This document shows positions 7,998-16,644 of a stretch of DNA of 35,598 bases, piece by piece. The stretch spans positions 1-35,598 of the forward strand of contig JARFRB010000052.1 in NCBI GenBank assembly GCA_029287455.1, read 5' to 3'. Source of the stretch: Pelagibius litoralis (GTDB lineage Bacteria; Pseudomonadota; Alphaproteobacteria; Kiloniellales; DSM-21159). The notes under the pieces were generated by a model. That model was not told the origin of the DNA, made no database searches, and saw only the letters and a program-made list of their open reading frames with translations. The position numbers were made by a program, and so were the translations under genes. Position 1 is the first letter of the stretch; the number at the start of each line of letters is the position of its first letter.

Positions 7998-8975
7998 ATG
8001 AAGAAGCTTGCTTACGCGGCAACCGTGGCCGCCTTCGCGCTCGCGGCGCCTCTTGCCCAAGCCGCCGAGAAGTGGGACATGCCCGTCGCCTACGCCGACA
8101 GCAATTTCCACACCGAGAATGCCAAGGCCTTCGCCGAAGCGGTCAAGACAGCGACGAACGGCGAACTGGAGATCGTCGTCCATGCCAGCGGTTCGCTGTT
8201 CAAGGGCAACGAGATCAAGCGCGCCGTGCAGACTGGCCAGGCGCAGATCGGCGAGCGCCTGCTCTCCGCTCACCAGAACGAGAATGCGCTCTTCGGATTT
8301 GACTCCATTCCCTTCCTAGCCACGTCCTTCGAGGATTCCTTGAAGCTCTGGGAAGCGGCGAAGCCGACCATCGAAGCGCTTCTGCTCGAACAGAACCTGG
8401 TGCTGCTCTACGCGGTTCCCTGGCCGCCCCAGGGCATCTACGCCAAGAAAGAGCTCAACTCCGCCGCCGACATGGAAGGTGTCAAGTTCCGCTCCTACAG
8501 CACGGCGACGGCGCGGCTGGCCGAATTGACCGGCGCCTTGCCGGTGCAGGTTGAAGCGGCCGAACTCAGCCAGGCCTTGGCGACCGGCGTCGCGGAATCC
8601 TTCATCTCCTCCGGCGCCACCGGATATGACCGGAAGGTCTGGGAGCATCTCACCCACTTCTATCAGGTCGATGCCTGGCTGCCGCGCAACTACGTCTTCG
8701 TGAACAAGGACGCGTGGGATTCCTTGGACGAGGCGACCCAGGCCGCGGTCATGGGCGTGGCCGAGATGGCCGAGTACTCCGGCTTCTGGCGGGCGGTGCA
8801 ATACACCGACTGGACCCTCAAGGGCCTCGCGGACAACGGCATGATCGTGACCAGCGCGCCCCCGCAATTGAAGATGGACTTCGAGAAGGTCGGCGTCACC
8901 ATGACCGAGGAATGGCTGGCCGCGGCTGGAGACGAAGGCAAGGCGATCGTCACGACCTTTAGGGAAAGCAGATAG
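7998..8975 (+). CDS. dctP: TRAP transporter solute-binding protein DctP
   Basis: This periplasmic binding protein (325 residues) captures the substrate for the DctQM permease. I start it at ATG 7998, 10 nt after AAGGGAG, because this gives a clean Sec signal peptide (MKKLAYAATVAAFALAAPLAQA, cleaved before AEKW). The frame stays open upstream to GTG 7797, but that would put 67 unlikely residues before the signal. The DctP fold is recognisable: FHTENAKAFAEAVKTATNGELEI, the LFKGNEIKRAVQTGQAQIGE segment and GVKFRSYSTATARLAELTGALPV, whose Arg is the expected carboxylate ligand. The usual ALQTGVVDG motif reads ALATGVAESFISSG here, a variant that may mark a subfamily. First gene of dctPQM. Confidence 0.92.
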   Translation: MKKLAYAATVAAFALAAPLAQAAEKWDMPVAYADSNFHTENAKAFAEAVKTATNGELEIVVHASGSLFKGNEIKRAVQTGQAQIGERLLSAHQNENALFGFDSIPFLATSFEDSLKLWEAAKPTIEALLLEQNLVLLYAVPWPPQGIYAKKELNSAADMEGVKFRSYSTATARLAELTGALPVQVEAAELSQALATGVAESFISSGATGYDRKVWEHLTHFYQVDAWLPRNYVFVNKDAWDSLDEATQAAVMGVAEMAEYSGFWRAVQYTDWTLKGLADNGMIVTSAPPQLKMDFEKVGVTMTEEWLAAAGDEGKAIVTTFRESR

Positions 8976-8983
8976 CGCAAGAC

Positions 8984-9042
8984 GGCGGACCCGCTCCGGG
9001 CCGGTCCGCCACCTGATCCGGGGGTCGTGGCGCGAAAGCGCC
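8984..9042 (+). promoter_or_regulatory. Intercistronic hairpins between dctP and dctQ
   Basis: An 8-bp perfect stem (8984-8991 GGCGGACC with 9003-9010 GGTCCGCC, 11-nt loop) is followed by a second hairpin, GGCGC-GAAA-GCGCC at 9029-9042. Neither has a T-tract, so these look like partial attenuators or 3'-end protection rather than full terminators. In TRAP operons such structures can keep binding-protein message in excess over permease message; that role is inferred. Confidence 0.5.
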
Positions 9043-9060
9043 GTTTGGGGGAACTAACGC

Positions 9061-9624
9061 ATGCCGGAATCCGTGATGAACCTTGGGCGCGGCCTGCGGA
9101 AGACGCTGGATTTCGTCTATACCGTAAGTGGCTGGATCGCCGCGCTTTTTCTCATCGCGATCCTGACCTTGATCGTTCTGCAAATGCTGGCGCGTTGGAC
9201 GGGAAACGTGTTCCCCGGCTCCACGGACTACGCGGGCTATTGCATGGCGACGGCCTCATTCCTCGCAATGGCCTATGCGCTGAACGCCGGGGCCCACATC
9301 CGGGTGAGTCTGTTCCTGATGCGCATGTCGCCGGCGAAGCGGCGTTGGGCGGAGCTTTGGTGCTTTGGCGTGGGCGCGGTGCTGGCCAGCTATTTTGCCT
9401 TTTACGCCATCAAGGCGGTGCGCATCTCCTACAAGCTTAACGACATTTCCCAGGGGCAAGACGCAACGCCCTTGTGGATACCACAGATCCCCATGGCGGT
9501 CGGCATGACGATTTTGGCGATCGCCCTGATCGACCACTGGATCCGAATCGCTTTCGGCCAGATGCCGGAAATCGACGGCGAATCCGTCGGAACGCAGATT
9601 CCTCCCGCCGAGCGAATCGAGTAG
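9061..9624 (+). CDS. dctQ: TRAP transporter small permease subunit DctQ
   Basis: The 187-residue membrane protein has four predicted transmembrane segments (about 24-45, 60-80, 96-118 and 140-162), the standard DctQ topology. Family features include the VLQMLARWTGNVFPGSTDYAGYCMATASFLAMAYAL region and the AHIRVSLFL stretch. DctQ forms the transport unit with DctM and is needed for sodium-driven uptake of the ligand delivered by DctP. GGGGG lies about 10 nt before ATG 9061; an in-frame ATG at 9076 is a weaker alternative. dctM begins 11 bp after the stop. Confidence 0.9.
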   Translation: MPESVMNLGRGLRKTLDFVYTVSGWIAALFLIAILTLIVLQMLARWTGNVFPGSTDYAGYCMATASFLAMAYALNAGAHIRVSLFLMRMSPAKRRWAELWCFGVGAVLASYFAFYAIKAVRISYKLNDISQGQDATPLWIPQIPMAVGMTILAIALIDHWIRIAFGQMPEIDGESVGTQIPPAERIE

Positions 9625-9635
9625 GGGGCCGCACC

Positions 9636-10949
9636 TTGGAACAGCTGCTTCTCACGGGCATTTTTATCTTCACCCTTTTCTTCCTCTTGGGAAGCGGCGT
9701 GTGGGTAGGCTTGTCGCTGCTTGGCGTGGCGATCGTGGGAATGGAGCTGTTCACCAGCCGGCCGGCCGGCGACGCCATGATCACAACGATCTGGACCGCC
9801 TCGTCGAGCTGGTCCCTGACAGCCTTGCCCTTGTTCATCTGGATGGGCGAGATCCTGTTCCGCACCCGTCTGTCTGAAGACATGTTTCGGGGCCTCTCAC
9901 CCTGGATGGCGGGGCTGCCGGGCCGCCTGCTCCACGTCAACGTGGTGGGCTGCACGATATTCGCCGCCGTTTCGGGCTCGTCGGCTGCGACCTTGACCAC
10001 AGTGGGCAAGATGTCGATCCCCGAGCTGCGCAAGCGCGGCTATCCGGAGCGCATGGTGATCGGCACGCTCGCCGGCGCGGCGACCTTGGGGCTGATGATC
10101 CCGCCTTCGCTGACGCTCATCGTTTATGGCGTGACCATTAACGAGTCCATTTCGAAGCTCTTCATTGCAGGCATTTTGCCAGGCTTAACCCTGGCCGCGT
10201 TGTTCATGGGCTACATCGCGTTCTGGTCCTTCTGGAAGCGCGACGAGGTGCCGCCGCGCGAGCCGCGCATGACTTTTGGCCAGCGCTTGCACCAGTCGCG
10301 GTTTCTGATTCCCGTGGTCTGCCTGATTGTCTTCGTGATCGGCTCGATCTACATGGGTTGGGCAACCGCGACGGAGGCTGCCTCATTCGGGGTGATTGGC
10401 TCGCTCGTCCTCGCCGCCTCTCAAGGCTCGCTCAATAAGGAGACCTTCATTCGAAGCCTCTTGGGTGCCACCAAGACCTCCTGCATGATCGCGCTGATTC
10501 TCGCCGGGGCAGCCTTTCTCTCCCTGTCCATGGGGTTCACTGGCTTGCCGAGGGCCTTGGCGGCCTTCATCGACTCCCTCGACCTTTCACCCTTGGTGCT
10601 GCTGATGGCCTTGCTGGTCTTCTACATCATCATCGGCTGCTTTCTGGACGGCATCTCCTCGGTCGTGCTGACTATGGCGGTGGTGGAGCCGATGATCCGT
10701 CAAGCCGGCATCGACATTATCTGGTTCGGGATTTTCATCGTGGTGGTGGTCGAGATGGCACAGATCACCCCGCCGATCGGCTTTAACCTCTTTGTGATGC
10801 AAGGCATCACCGGGCACCAGATCGGCTACGTCGCGCGCGCCGCCTTGCCGCTGTTCCTGCTCATGGTCGCGATGGTCTTCATCCTGATCGCCGTGCCGGA
10901 GCTGGCCACCTGGCTGCCCGAAAACATGCGGCAGGTTCCCGGCGGATAG
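9636..10949 (+). CDS. dctM: TRAP transporter large permease subunit DctM
   Basis: DctM is the 12-helix transport subunit of TRAP systems. I start it at TTG 9636: GGGGG at 9624-9628 is well spaced, the product (EQLLLTGIFIFTLFFLLGSG onward) begins as DctM proteins do, and its 437 residues match the family. The frame is open back to 9474 but that stretch overlaps dctQ. Family motifs include FAAVSGSSAATLTTVGKMSIPEL, the PPSLTLIVYG segment, FLDGISSVVLTMAVVEPM and MAQITPPIGFNLFVMQGI. The rare TTG start may keep expression below that of dctP. It is the last gene of the catabolic cluster. Confidence 0.92.
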   Translation: MEQLLLTGIFIFTLFFLLGSGVWVGLSLLGVAIVGMELFTSRPAGDAMITTIWTASSSWSLTALPLFIWMGEILFRTRLSEDMFRGLSPWMAGLPGRLLHVNVVGCTIFAAVSGSSAATLTTVGKMSIPELRKRGYPERMVIGTLAGAATLGLMIPPSLTLIVYGVTINESISKLFIAGILPGLTLAALFMGYIAFWSFWKRDEVPPREPRMTFGQRLHQSRFLIPVVCLIVFVIGSIYMGWATATEAASFGVIGSLVLAASQGSLNKETFIRSLLGATKTSCMIALILAGAAFLSLSMGFTGLPRALAAFIDSLDLSPLVLLMALLVFYIIIGCFLDGISSVVLTMAVVEPMIRQAGIDIIWFGIFIVVVVEMAQITPPIGFNLFVMQGITGHQIGYVARAALPLFLLMVAMVFILIAVPELATWLPENMRQVPGG

Positions 10950-10974
10950 CTCTCGCCAATTTGACCCCTCACCG

Positions 10975-11003
10975 CTTGCGGATCGCCGCCAGGCGCCTAG
11001 ACT
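10975..11003 (+). promoter_or_regulatory. Candidate promoter giving a leaderless mRNA
   Basis: CTTGCG at 10975-10980 and TAGACT at 10998-11003 are separated by 17 bp, a plausible -35/-10 pair. A start site 7-8 bp downstream falls on or next to A of the ATG at 11011. There is no Shine-Dalgarno sequence in the CTTTCAC before that ATG, which fits a leaderless transcript. Confidence 0.5.
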
Positions 11004-11010
11004 CTTTCAC

Positions 11011-12186
11011 ATGCCTGACGGATCCGCGGAGATCGTGATACGAGTGATTTCCTCCCTGGCCGAGGTGCCGGCGGCGGAATGGGATGCCTGCGCCGGCGCT
11101 GGCAACCCCTTCGTCAGCCATGCCTTCCTGAAGGCCGTGGAGGAGAGCGGGTCCGCGACCGCCGAGAGCGGCTGGCTAGGCCAGCACTTGGTCATGAACG
11201 GTCCGGAAGGGCGCCTGATCGGCGCCGTACCGCTTTACCTCAAGAACCATTCCTATGGCGAGTACGTCTTCGATTGGGGTTGGGCCGAGGCCTTCGAGCG
11301 GGCGGGTGGCCGCTATTATCCCAAGCTGCAATGCAGCGTCCCCTTCACCCCGGTGACCGGACCCAGGCTCTTGGTGCATCCAGCCGCGCCCGACCCGGAG
11401 GCCGTGCGCCGGGCCCTGATCGGCGGTCTGGTGGAATTGACGAGCCGGCATGGCGTGTCCTCCCTACACGTCACCTTCTGTACCGAAGAGGAATGGAGAA
11501 GTTTCGGGGCCGCGGGCTTTCAACAGCGGCTCGGCCTTCAGTATCACTGGCAAAATGCCGGCTACGGAAGCTTTGACGACTTTCTCGGCGCCCTGGTGTC
11601 GCGAAAGCGCAAGGCGATCCGCAAAGAGCGCCGGAAAGTGGCGGACAGCGGCGTGCGCTTGCGCGCGGTCACCGGCGATGAGATCGCGGAGCGGCACTGG
11701 GCCGCCTTCCACAACTTCTATCTCGACACGGTGGATCGCAAGTGGTCGCGCGCCTATCTCACGCGGGATTTCTTCCTTCGGCTCGGCGAGACCCTGGCCG
11801 AGCGCGTGGTTCTTATCATGGCCGAGTACGACGGCCACCTGGTAGCCGGCGCCTTAAACTTGCTGGGCGACGACGCGCTCTACGGGCGCAATTGGGGGTG
11901 CGCCGCGGAGTTCAAATTCCTGCATTTCGAGGCTTGCTACTACCAAGCGATTGATTTCGCGATTCAGCATGGCCTGTCGCGCGTCGAGGCGGGCGCCCAA
12001 GGCGAGCACAAGATCCAACGGGGCTATGTTCCAGTCCAGACTTACTCCGCCCATCTAATCGAAAACCAAGGGTTCAGGCAGGCCGTCGGCGATTTTCTTG
12101 AGCGCGAGCAACGCGCGGTTCGCCAGGAGATCGACAGCCTCGGTGACTGGACCCCCTTCCGCCGGGAAAGAGACGAAGATGACTAA
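11011..12186 (+). CDS. FemAB-like acyltransferase (PF04339/DUF482 type)
   Basis: The 391-residue protein matches the group annotated as peptidogalycan biosynthesis/recognition proteins (DUF482, GNAT/FemAB-like fold). Recognisable blocks are WDACAGAGNPFVSHAFLKAVEESGS near the N terminus, LIGAVPLYLKNHSYGEYVFDWGWAEAFERAGGRYYPKLQCSVPFTPVTG (about 70-118), RKRKAIRKERRKV (about 200-212) and a C-terminal YYQAIDFAIQHGLSRVEAGAQGEHKIQRGY. The biochemical role of this group is not established; FemAB relatives transfer amino acids to peptidoglycan precursors. The gene probably starts without a leader and overlaps the next gene by 8 bp. Family is confident; function is not. Confidence 0.85.
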   Translation: MPDGSAEIVIRVISSLAEVPAAEWDACAGAGNPFVSHAFLKAVEESGSATAESGWLGQHLVMNGPEGRLIGAVPLYLKNHSYGEYVFDWGWAEAFERAGGRYYPKLQCSVPFTPVTGPRLLVHPAAPDPEAVRRALIGGLVELTSRHGVSSLHVTFCTEEEWRSFGAAGFQQRLGLQYHWQNAGYGSFDDFLGALVSRKRKAIRKERRKVADSGVRLRAVTGDEIAERHWAAFHNFYLDTVDRKWSRAYLTRDFFLRLGETLAERVVLIMAEYDGHLVAGALNLLGDDALYGRNWGCAAEFKFLHFEACYYQAIDFAIQHGLSRVEAGAQGEHKIQRGYVPVQTYSAHLIENQGFRQAVGDFLEREQRAVRQEIDSLGDWTPFRRERDEDD

Positions 12187-12919
12187 CCCGCCACCCCGCC
12201 AAAGCCGCCGCCGTGGCACCTCGGCAAGCCTTGGCCCCACGGGGCTTGTGTATCTGGCGGCGTTCTTGCTGGCGACCCTATTTCCCGGGCTGGCCTCGGC
12301 GGAGTTGGCGGCGGATTCCCGGGCCTGCCTTGACGCCAAACGCTCGGAGGCGGTGGACCCTTGCGAGCGGGCCCTAGCGCGCTATCCGGGGGATTTGGCC
12401 GCCGAGCGCAAGCTGGCCTGGGCCTATCTCGCCACCTACCATGAAAGCGAGGCTGTGATGATGTTTCGCGGCATCGCCGAGCGCCACCCGGAGGACTTTC
12501 AGTCTCAATACGACCTCGCAGGCGTGCTGTTGGGCTTGCGCGCGTTCCACGAGGCCGGCCCGCCCGTGCGTCAAGTGCTCAAGCTTCGGCCGGACGATCT
12601 GAAATCGCTGCGTCTGGCGGGCATGTTCTACGAACTGACCGGCAAGCAGGCGGAGGCTTTTGACATCCACCTGCGCCTGGCCTTGGCGGGTGTCTCGGTC
12701 GGCATGTTCGATCTCGCCGAGGATTTCGCTTTGGGCCGCGGCACCGATACGGACCAGCGGCGCGCCCAGGAATGGTACTTAGAAGCCGCGAGATCGGGTC
12801 ATGTGCTGGCGATGAGCACCCTTGCCGCAAAGCTGGAGCGTGGCGCTTTTGGCGGACAGCCGGACCGCCCGGGTGCCGCGTTCTGGAGAGACAAGGCTAA
12901 AGCTGCACGGGGCCGTTAG
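12179..12919 (+). CDS. Exported TPR/Sel1-repeat protein
   Basis: I start this 246-residue protein at ATG 12179, inside ATGACTAA where it overlaps the end of the FemAB-like gene; the frame continues upstream but only inside that gene. A hydrophobic segment (LVYLAAFLLATLFPGLASA) looks like a signal peptide cleaved before ELAAD. Then come TPR-like helical repeats (about 60-160), including LAAERKLAWAYLATYHESEAVMMFRG, and a Sel1-like unit, LGRGTDTDQRRAQEWYLEAARSGHVLA. Such repeats mediate protein-protein contacts, so it is probably a periplasmic scaffold. The overlap predicts coupling to the upstream gene. No specific function is recognised. Confidence 0.75.
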   Translation: MTNPPPRQSRRRGTSASLGPTGLVYLAAFLLATLFPGLASAELAADSRACLDAKRSEAVDPCERALARYPGDLAAERKLAWAYLATYHESEAVMMFRGIAERHPEDFQSQYDLAGVLLGLRAFHEAGPPVRQVLKLRPDDLKSLRLAGMFYELTGKQAEAFDIHLRLALAGVSVGMFDLAEDFALGRGTDTDQRRAQEWYLEAARSGHVLAMSTLAAKLERGAFGGQPDRPGAAFWRDKAKAARGR

Positions 12920-12930
12920 GGCCAAAACCC

Positions 12931-15276
12931 CTATTCGACAAGCTCTGTCTTCTTGCCGCGCCCGGAAGCACCCCCGCTTGGCTTGCGTGAGCGCTTTCCG
13001 CCGCCTCCAGAGTCGCCCTTCGGCTGCTCCGGATAGCTGAAGGTCAAGGCATCGTCCTGAAGATCGACCTTAACCAGCCCGCCCTTGGACAAGCGGCCGA
13101 ACAGAAGTTCTTCCGCCAGGGGCTTCTTGATGTTCTCCTGGATCACACGGCCAAGCGGGCGCGCCCCGAAGGCCGGTTCGTAGCCCTTCTCCGCGAGCCA
13201 GCTGCGCGCACCATCTGAAAGCTCGATGGTGACGTTGCGGTCGGCGAGCTGCGCTTCGAGCTGGATCACGAACTTGTCCACCACCCGGGAGACGATTTCT
13301 TGCGTCAGGCCCGAGAAGGGAATGACCGCGTCCAGACGATTGCGGAACTCCGGCGTGAACATCCGGTTGATCGCCTCTTGGTCCTCGCCAACCCGCTGCT
13401 CGCGGCCGAAGCCGATCGCCGGCTTGGCAAGCTCCGATGCACCGGCGTTCGTGGTCATGATCAGGATGACGTTCCGGAAATCCACGGTCTTGCCGTTGTG
13501 GTCGGTCAGTTTGCCGTAGTCCATGACCTGCAAGAGGATATTGAAGAGGTCTGGGTGCGCCTTCTCGATCTCGTCCAGCAGAAGCACGCAATGGGGATGC
13601 TGATCGATCGCGTCGGTCAGCATGCCGCCCTGATCGAAGCCCACGTAGCCCGGGGGCGCGCCGATCAGCCGGCTGACCGAATGGCGCTCCATGTACTCCG
13701 ACATGTCGAATCGGTGCAGCTCGACCCCCAGGGAGAGTGCGAGTTGGCGCGCCACCTCGGTCTTGCCCACACCGGTGGGCCCCGAGAAGAGATAGCTGCC
13801 AATGGGCTTTTCGGGCTCGCGCAGGCCCGCGCGCGCCAGCTTGATCGCCGCGGAGAGCGCGTCGATGGCCTTATCCTGCCCAAAAACCATGGTCTTGAGG
13901 TCGCGTTCGAGGTTCTTCAAGGATTCGCGATCGTCCCGCGAAACGGACTTCGGCGGGATCCGGGCCATCTTGGCCACCACGGCTTCCACCTCCTTGACGC
14001 CAATGGTCTTGCGGCGCCTGGACTCGGGCAAGAGCGCTTGGGAGGCGCCGCTCTCGTCGATCACATCGATGGCCTTATCAGGCAGCTTGCGGTCATTGAT
14101 GTAGCGATGCGCCAGCTCGACCGCAGTGCGCAGGGCCTCGGTGGTGTAGCGCACATCGTGATGCTTCTCGTAGTAGGGCTTGAGGCCGCGCAGGATTTTC
14201 ACCGCGTCCTCAACACTCGGCTCCACCACGTCGATCTTCTGGAAACGGCGGACCAGGGCCCGGTCCTTTTCGAAGTAGTTGCGGTATTCCTTGTAGGTGG
14301 TCGACCCGATGCAGCGCAGGGAACCGCTTTGCAGGGCCGGCTTCAGGAGGTTGGACGCATCCATTGCGCCGCCCGAGGTCGCGCCTGCACCGATCACCGT
14401 ATGGATCTCGTCAATGAACAAGATGCCGTGCTCTTGCTGCTCGAGTTCGGTCATGACCGCCTTGAGCCGCTCCTCGAAATCGCCCCGGTAGCGTGTTCCG
14501 GCGAGCAGAGCGCCCATGTCGAGGGCGAAGATCGTCGCCTCGCTCAAAACATCCGGCACTTCGTTCTCGACGATGCGCTTGGCCAGACCCTCGGCGATGG
14601 CCGTTTTGCCGACACCCGGATCGCCGACATAGAGCGGATTGTTCTTAGTGCGGCGGCAGAGCACTTGGATCGTGCGCTCGATCTCGTCCGCGCGGCCGAT
14701 CAGTGGGTCGATCTTGCCTTTGCGCGCCTTCTTGTTGAGGTCGACACAATAAGCGTCCAAGGCTTCGTGTCCCTTGCGCACCACTTTCTCCGCCTGGGCG
14801 TCTTCCTCGGCACCGCTGGCCGGGCGTTCCTGCTCGTGCCCCGGCACCTTGGCAATGCCGTGGCTGATGTAGTTCACCGCATCCAGTCGGGTCATGTCCT
14901 GCTCTTGCAGGAAATAAACCGCGTGGCTTTCGCGCTCGGAGAACATGGCCACCAGCACGTTGGCGCCCGTGACCTCTTCGCGCCCCGAGGACTGCACGTG
15001 GATCGCCGCGCGCTGGAGGACACGCTGGAACCCGGCGGTGGGCTTTGCATCACCTGCGTGGTTGTTGATCAGGTTCGACAGATCGTTGTCGATGTAATCC
15101 AGGATGTCGGCCTTCAGCTTATCCATGTCCACGCCGCAGGCCCTCAAAACGGCCACCGCGTCGGAGTCCTCGCCCAGCGAGTAAAGCAGGTGTTCCAAGG
15201 TCGCGTATTCGTGACGGCGCTCGTTCGCGTAGGAGAGCGCTCGGTGCAGGGTCTGTTCCAGGTTCGCCGAAAGCAT
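12931..15276 (-). CDS. clpA: ATP-dependent Clp protease ATP-binding subunit ClpA
   Basis: ClpA (781 residues) is the AAA+ unfoldase that feeds proteins into ClpP. Order of domains: N domain (1-140) that docks ClpS; AAA module 1 with Walker A GDPGVGKT (218-225) and Walker B ILFIDE (285-290); AAA module 2 with Walker A GPTGVGKT (499-506) and a [13 protein letters not shown] Walker B region. There is no ClpB-type coiled-coil insertion, which separates it from the disaggregase. The C-terminal tail is basic and glycine-rich ([13 protein letters not shown]). It lies 8 bp after clpS on the same strand, the usual order in Proteobacteria. clpP is not in this window. Confidence 0.97.
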   Translation of the reverse strand: MLSANLEQTLHRALSYANERRHEYATLEHLLYSLGEDSDAVAVLRACGVDMDKLKADILDYIDNDLSNLINNHAGDAKPTAGFQRVLQRAAIHVQSSGREEVTGANVLVAMFSERESHAVYFLQEQDMTRLDAVNYISHGIAKVPGHEQERPASGAEEDAQAEKVVRKGHEALDAYCVDLNKKARKGKIDPLIGRADEIERTIQVLCRRTKNNPLYVGDPGVGKTAIAEGLAKRIVENEVPDVLSEATIFALDMGALLAGTRYRGDFEERLKAVMTELEQQEHGILFIDEIHTVIGAGATSGGAMDASNLLKPALQSGSLRCIGSTTYKEYRNYFEKDRALVRRFQKIDVVEPSVEDAVKILRGLKPYYEKHHDVRYTTEALRTAVELAHRYINDRKLPDKAIDVIDESGASQALLPESRRRKTIGVKEVEAVVAKMARIPPKSVSRDDRESLKNLERDLKTMVFGQDKAIDALSAAIKLARAGLREPEKPIGSYLFSGPTGVGKTEVARQLALSLGVELHRFDMSEYMERHSVSRLIGAPPGYVGFDQGGMLTDAIDQHPHCVLLLDEIEKAHPDLFNILLQVMDYGKLTDHNGKTVDFRNVILIMTTNAGASELAKPAIGFGREQRVGEDQEAINRMFTPEFRNRLDAVIPFSGLTQEIVSRVVDKFVIQLEAQLADRNVTIELSDGARSWLAEKGYEPAFGARPLGRVIQENIKKPLAEELLFGRLSKGGLVKVDLQDDALTFSYPEQPKGDSGGGGKRSRKPSGGASGRGKKTELVE

Positions 15277-15284
15277 TTAACCGA

Positions 15285-15653
15285 TCATTCCTTTTCCAGA
15301 GTGCACTGCAAGGGATGCTGATGCTGGCGCGCGTAATCCACGACCTGTGTCACCTTGGTTTCCGCGACTTCATAGGTAAAGATACCACAGACTCCCACGC
15401 CGCGACGATGAACATGCAACATGATTTGCGTCGCTTCGTCGCGCGTCTTACTGAAAAACCGCTCAAGCACGTGCACGACGAACTCCATCGGCGTGTAGTC
15501 ATCGTTGAGCATGAGGACTTTGTACAAAGACGGCTTCTTGGTCTTGGCGCGCGTCTTCACGACCACGCCGGTCGAAGGGCCTTTCTCCGTCTTGTCGTCG
15601 TCACCGCTCATGGCATTGGGCCATATGACGTTGGATCTTCGTGTATTTGCCAT
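15285..15653 (-). CDS. clpS: ATP-dependent Clp protease adaptor ClpS
   Basis: ClpS delivers N-degron substrates (bulky hydrophobic N-terminal residues) to ClpA. The core is almost invariant: [43 protein letters not shown] and the C-terminal [14 protein letters not shown]. These include the Asn-Asp-Asp and HVHxxG residues that shape the N-degron pocket. The 122-residue form starts at ATG 15653; homologues resemble more closely the form from the internal ATG at 15611 (MSGDDDK, 108 residues), and neither has a clear ribosome-binding site. Cotranscribed with clpA. Confidence 0.95.
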   Translation of the reverse strand: MANTRRSNVIWPNAMSGDDDKTEKGPSTGVVVKTRAKTKKPSLYKVLMLNDDYTPMEFVVHVLERFFSKTRDEATQIMLHVHRRGVGVCGIFTYEVAETKVTQVVDYARQHQHPLQCTLEKE

Positions 15654-15899
15654 CTCTTATCGAAATCACAGCGTTGATTAGCGCACCGATACGGTTACTG
15701 ATTCCTTACCAGCCTGCCAGATTATCAACCTCCTGCAAGCCAAATGGCGCGTCGGTGACCGCACGTCAATGCACCAGGGGCACCTGGCTGGAAATCAGCG
15801 AGATCGACCCCGGCCTTGGCGGCTCGGGGCGCTTCAGCCCGCCTGCGCTCAACCGCTAGGGTAGACGAGCAAATCGAGCCCAGGGAAGCTCCAAGCACG
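15654..15899. other. Intergenic region upstream of clpS, no gene seen
   Basis: The stretch between clpS and the phasin terminator holds no convincing coding frame. The clpS/clpA promoter should be here on the minus strand, but I found no pair of hexamers with good spacing. No RNA gene or repeat was seen. Confidence 0.4.
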
Positions 15900-15929
15900 A
15901 AAAAAGGCCCGGCGAAATCGCCGGGCCTT
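15900..15929 (-). terminator. Intrinsic terminator of the phasin gene
   Basis: Read on the minus strand, AAGGCCCGGCG pairs with CGCCGGGCCTT around a 4-nt loop (15904-15929) and is followed by a run of six T (15900-15905, partly in the stem). It starts 30 bp past the phasin stop and separates it from clpS. Confidence 0.9.
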
Positions 15930-15958
15930 CTCGAAGATACGAAGCTTTGCCGTTAGAT

Positions 15959-16495
15959 TTAGGCGGCGACCGGCTTCATCATCTTTTCAACGGTCACGTG
16001 GGCACGAGTCTGAAGCGGCTCGATGGCCTTGTTGGTCACCTGCACCGAAAGCTCGGTCAGCTTGGCCGACTCGGCGAGCAGGCTGTCGAAGCTGGTGCGG
16101 GCGAAATCGCTCTGCAGGTCGACGACTTCCTGCAAATTCTTCGCGCCGATCACCTTCTTGGCGACAACAACGTTAGACTCGACGGAGGCCTGCATGAAGC
16201 CCATTAGTTCCTTGCTGATGGACTCGAAGCCCTTGGCAACCGTGTTGGTGGAGGTGATCACGGCATCGACGTTGGCCTTGTTCAGCTCAGCGAACTCGTC
16301 GTAGCCCTGGAACATCGCCGAGGAAGCTTTGTCGACGTTCTCTTTGGTCATGGAAACGGCCTGCTCGTACTGCTTGGTGGCAGCGTCGGTGCCGGCCTTG
16401 ACGACGGCCTCGACGGTCTCCTTGCTGGCGTTAACGGCGGCTTCCATGGGTTTCAGCGCATCCTGAGCGCTGGCAGCGGTCTTCTTAGCGGTCAT
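15959..16495 (-). CDS. Phasin family protein
   Basis: Phasins coat polyhydroxyalkanoate (PHA) granules. This 178-residue protein is almost wholly helical, Ala/Lys/Glu-rich and cysteine-free, with the phasin_2-type pattern FQGYDEFAELNKANVDAVITSTNTVAKGFESISKELMGFMQASVE in the middle and a conserved-looking VDLQSDFARTSFDSLLAESAKLTELS after it. It starts at ATG 16495 with a strong AGGAGA 6-7 nt upstream, as expected for an abundant protein. Two PhaR-like sites flank its promoter and an intrinsic terminator follows it, so it is probably monocistronic. No PHA synthase gene is in the window. Some proteins of this family act in stress rather than PHA storage. Confidence 0.9.
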   Translation of the reverse strand: MTAKKTAASAQDALKPMEAAVNASKETVEAVVKAGTDAATKQYEQAVSMTKENVDKASSAMFQGYDEFAELNKANVDAVITSTNTVAKGFESISKELMGFMQASVESNVVVAKKVIGAKNLQEVVDLQSDFARTSFDSLLAESAKLTELSVQVTNKAIEPLQTRAHVTVEKMMKPVAA

Positions 16496-16568
16496 GTCTG
16501 TCTCCTGAATTCGAAATCATCCGTGCGGCGTGGCTGGGCCGCGGTGCGGCTACAACCGGCCGATGGCC

Positions 16569-16644
16569 TTTTTGTGCACCGCAGCATAGGCAAAAGATAG
16601 GCATGTTCTCCGGGGTGTCAAGGAATTTTTGTGCACTGCAACAT
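16569..16644 (-). promoter_or_regulatory. Phasin promoter flanked by two PhaR-like operators
   Basis: On the minus strand TTGACA (16616-16621) and TATCTT (16594-16599) are 16 bp apart, placing transcription start near 16587. Two copies of a 19-bp direct repeat, TTTTTGTGCA[CT][CT]GCA.CAT on the plus strand, lie at 16569-16587 and 16626-16644 (17 of 19 identical). Each contains a near-palindrome of the form (C/T)TGC-N3-GCA, like sites reported for the PHA repressor PhaR (CTGC-N3-GCAG type). One copy covers the start site and the other lies just upstream of -35, as expected for repression. Regulator identity is inferred. Confidence 0.65.

Noticed and set aside
13300-15321. A 673-codon plus-strand frame
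   Set aside because: It is the mirror of clpA, which has two intact Walker A motifs; low-complexity His/Arg/Leu-rich translation.
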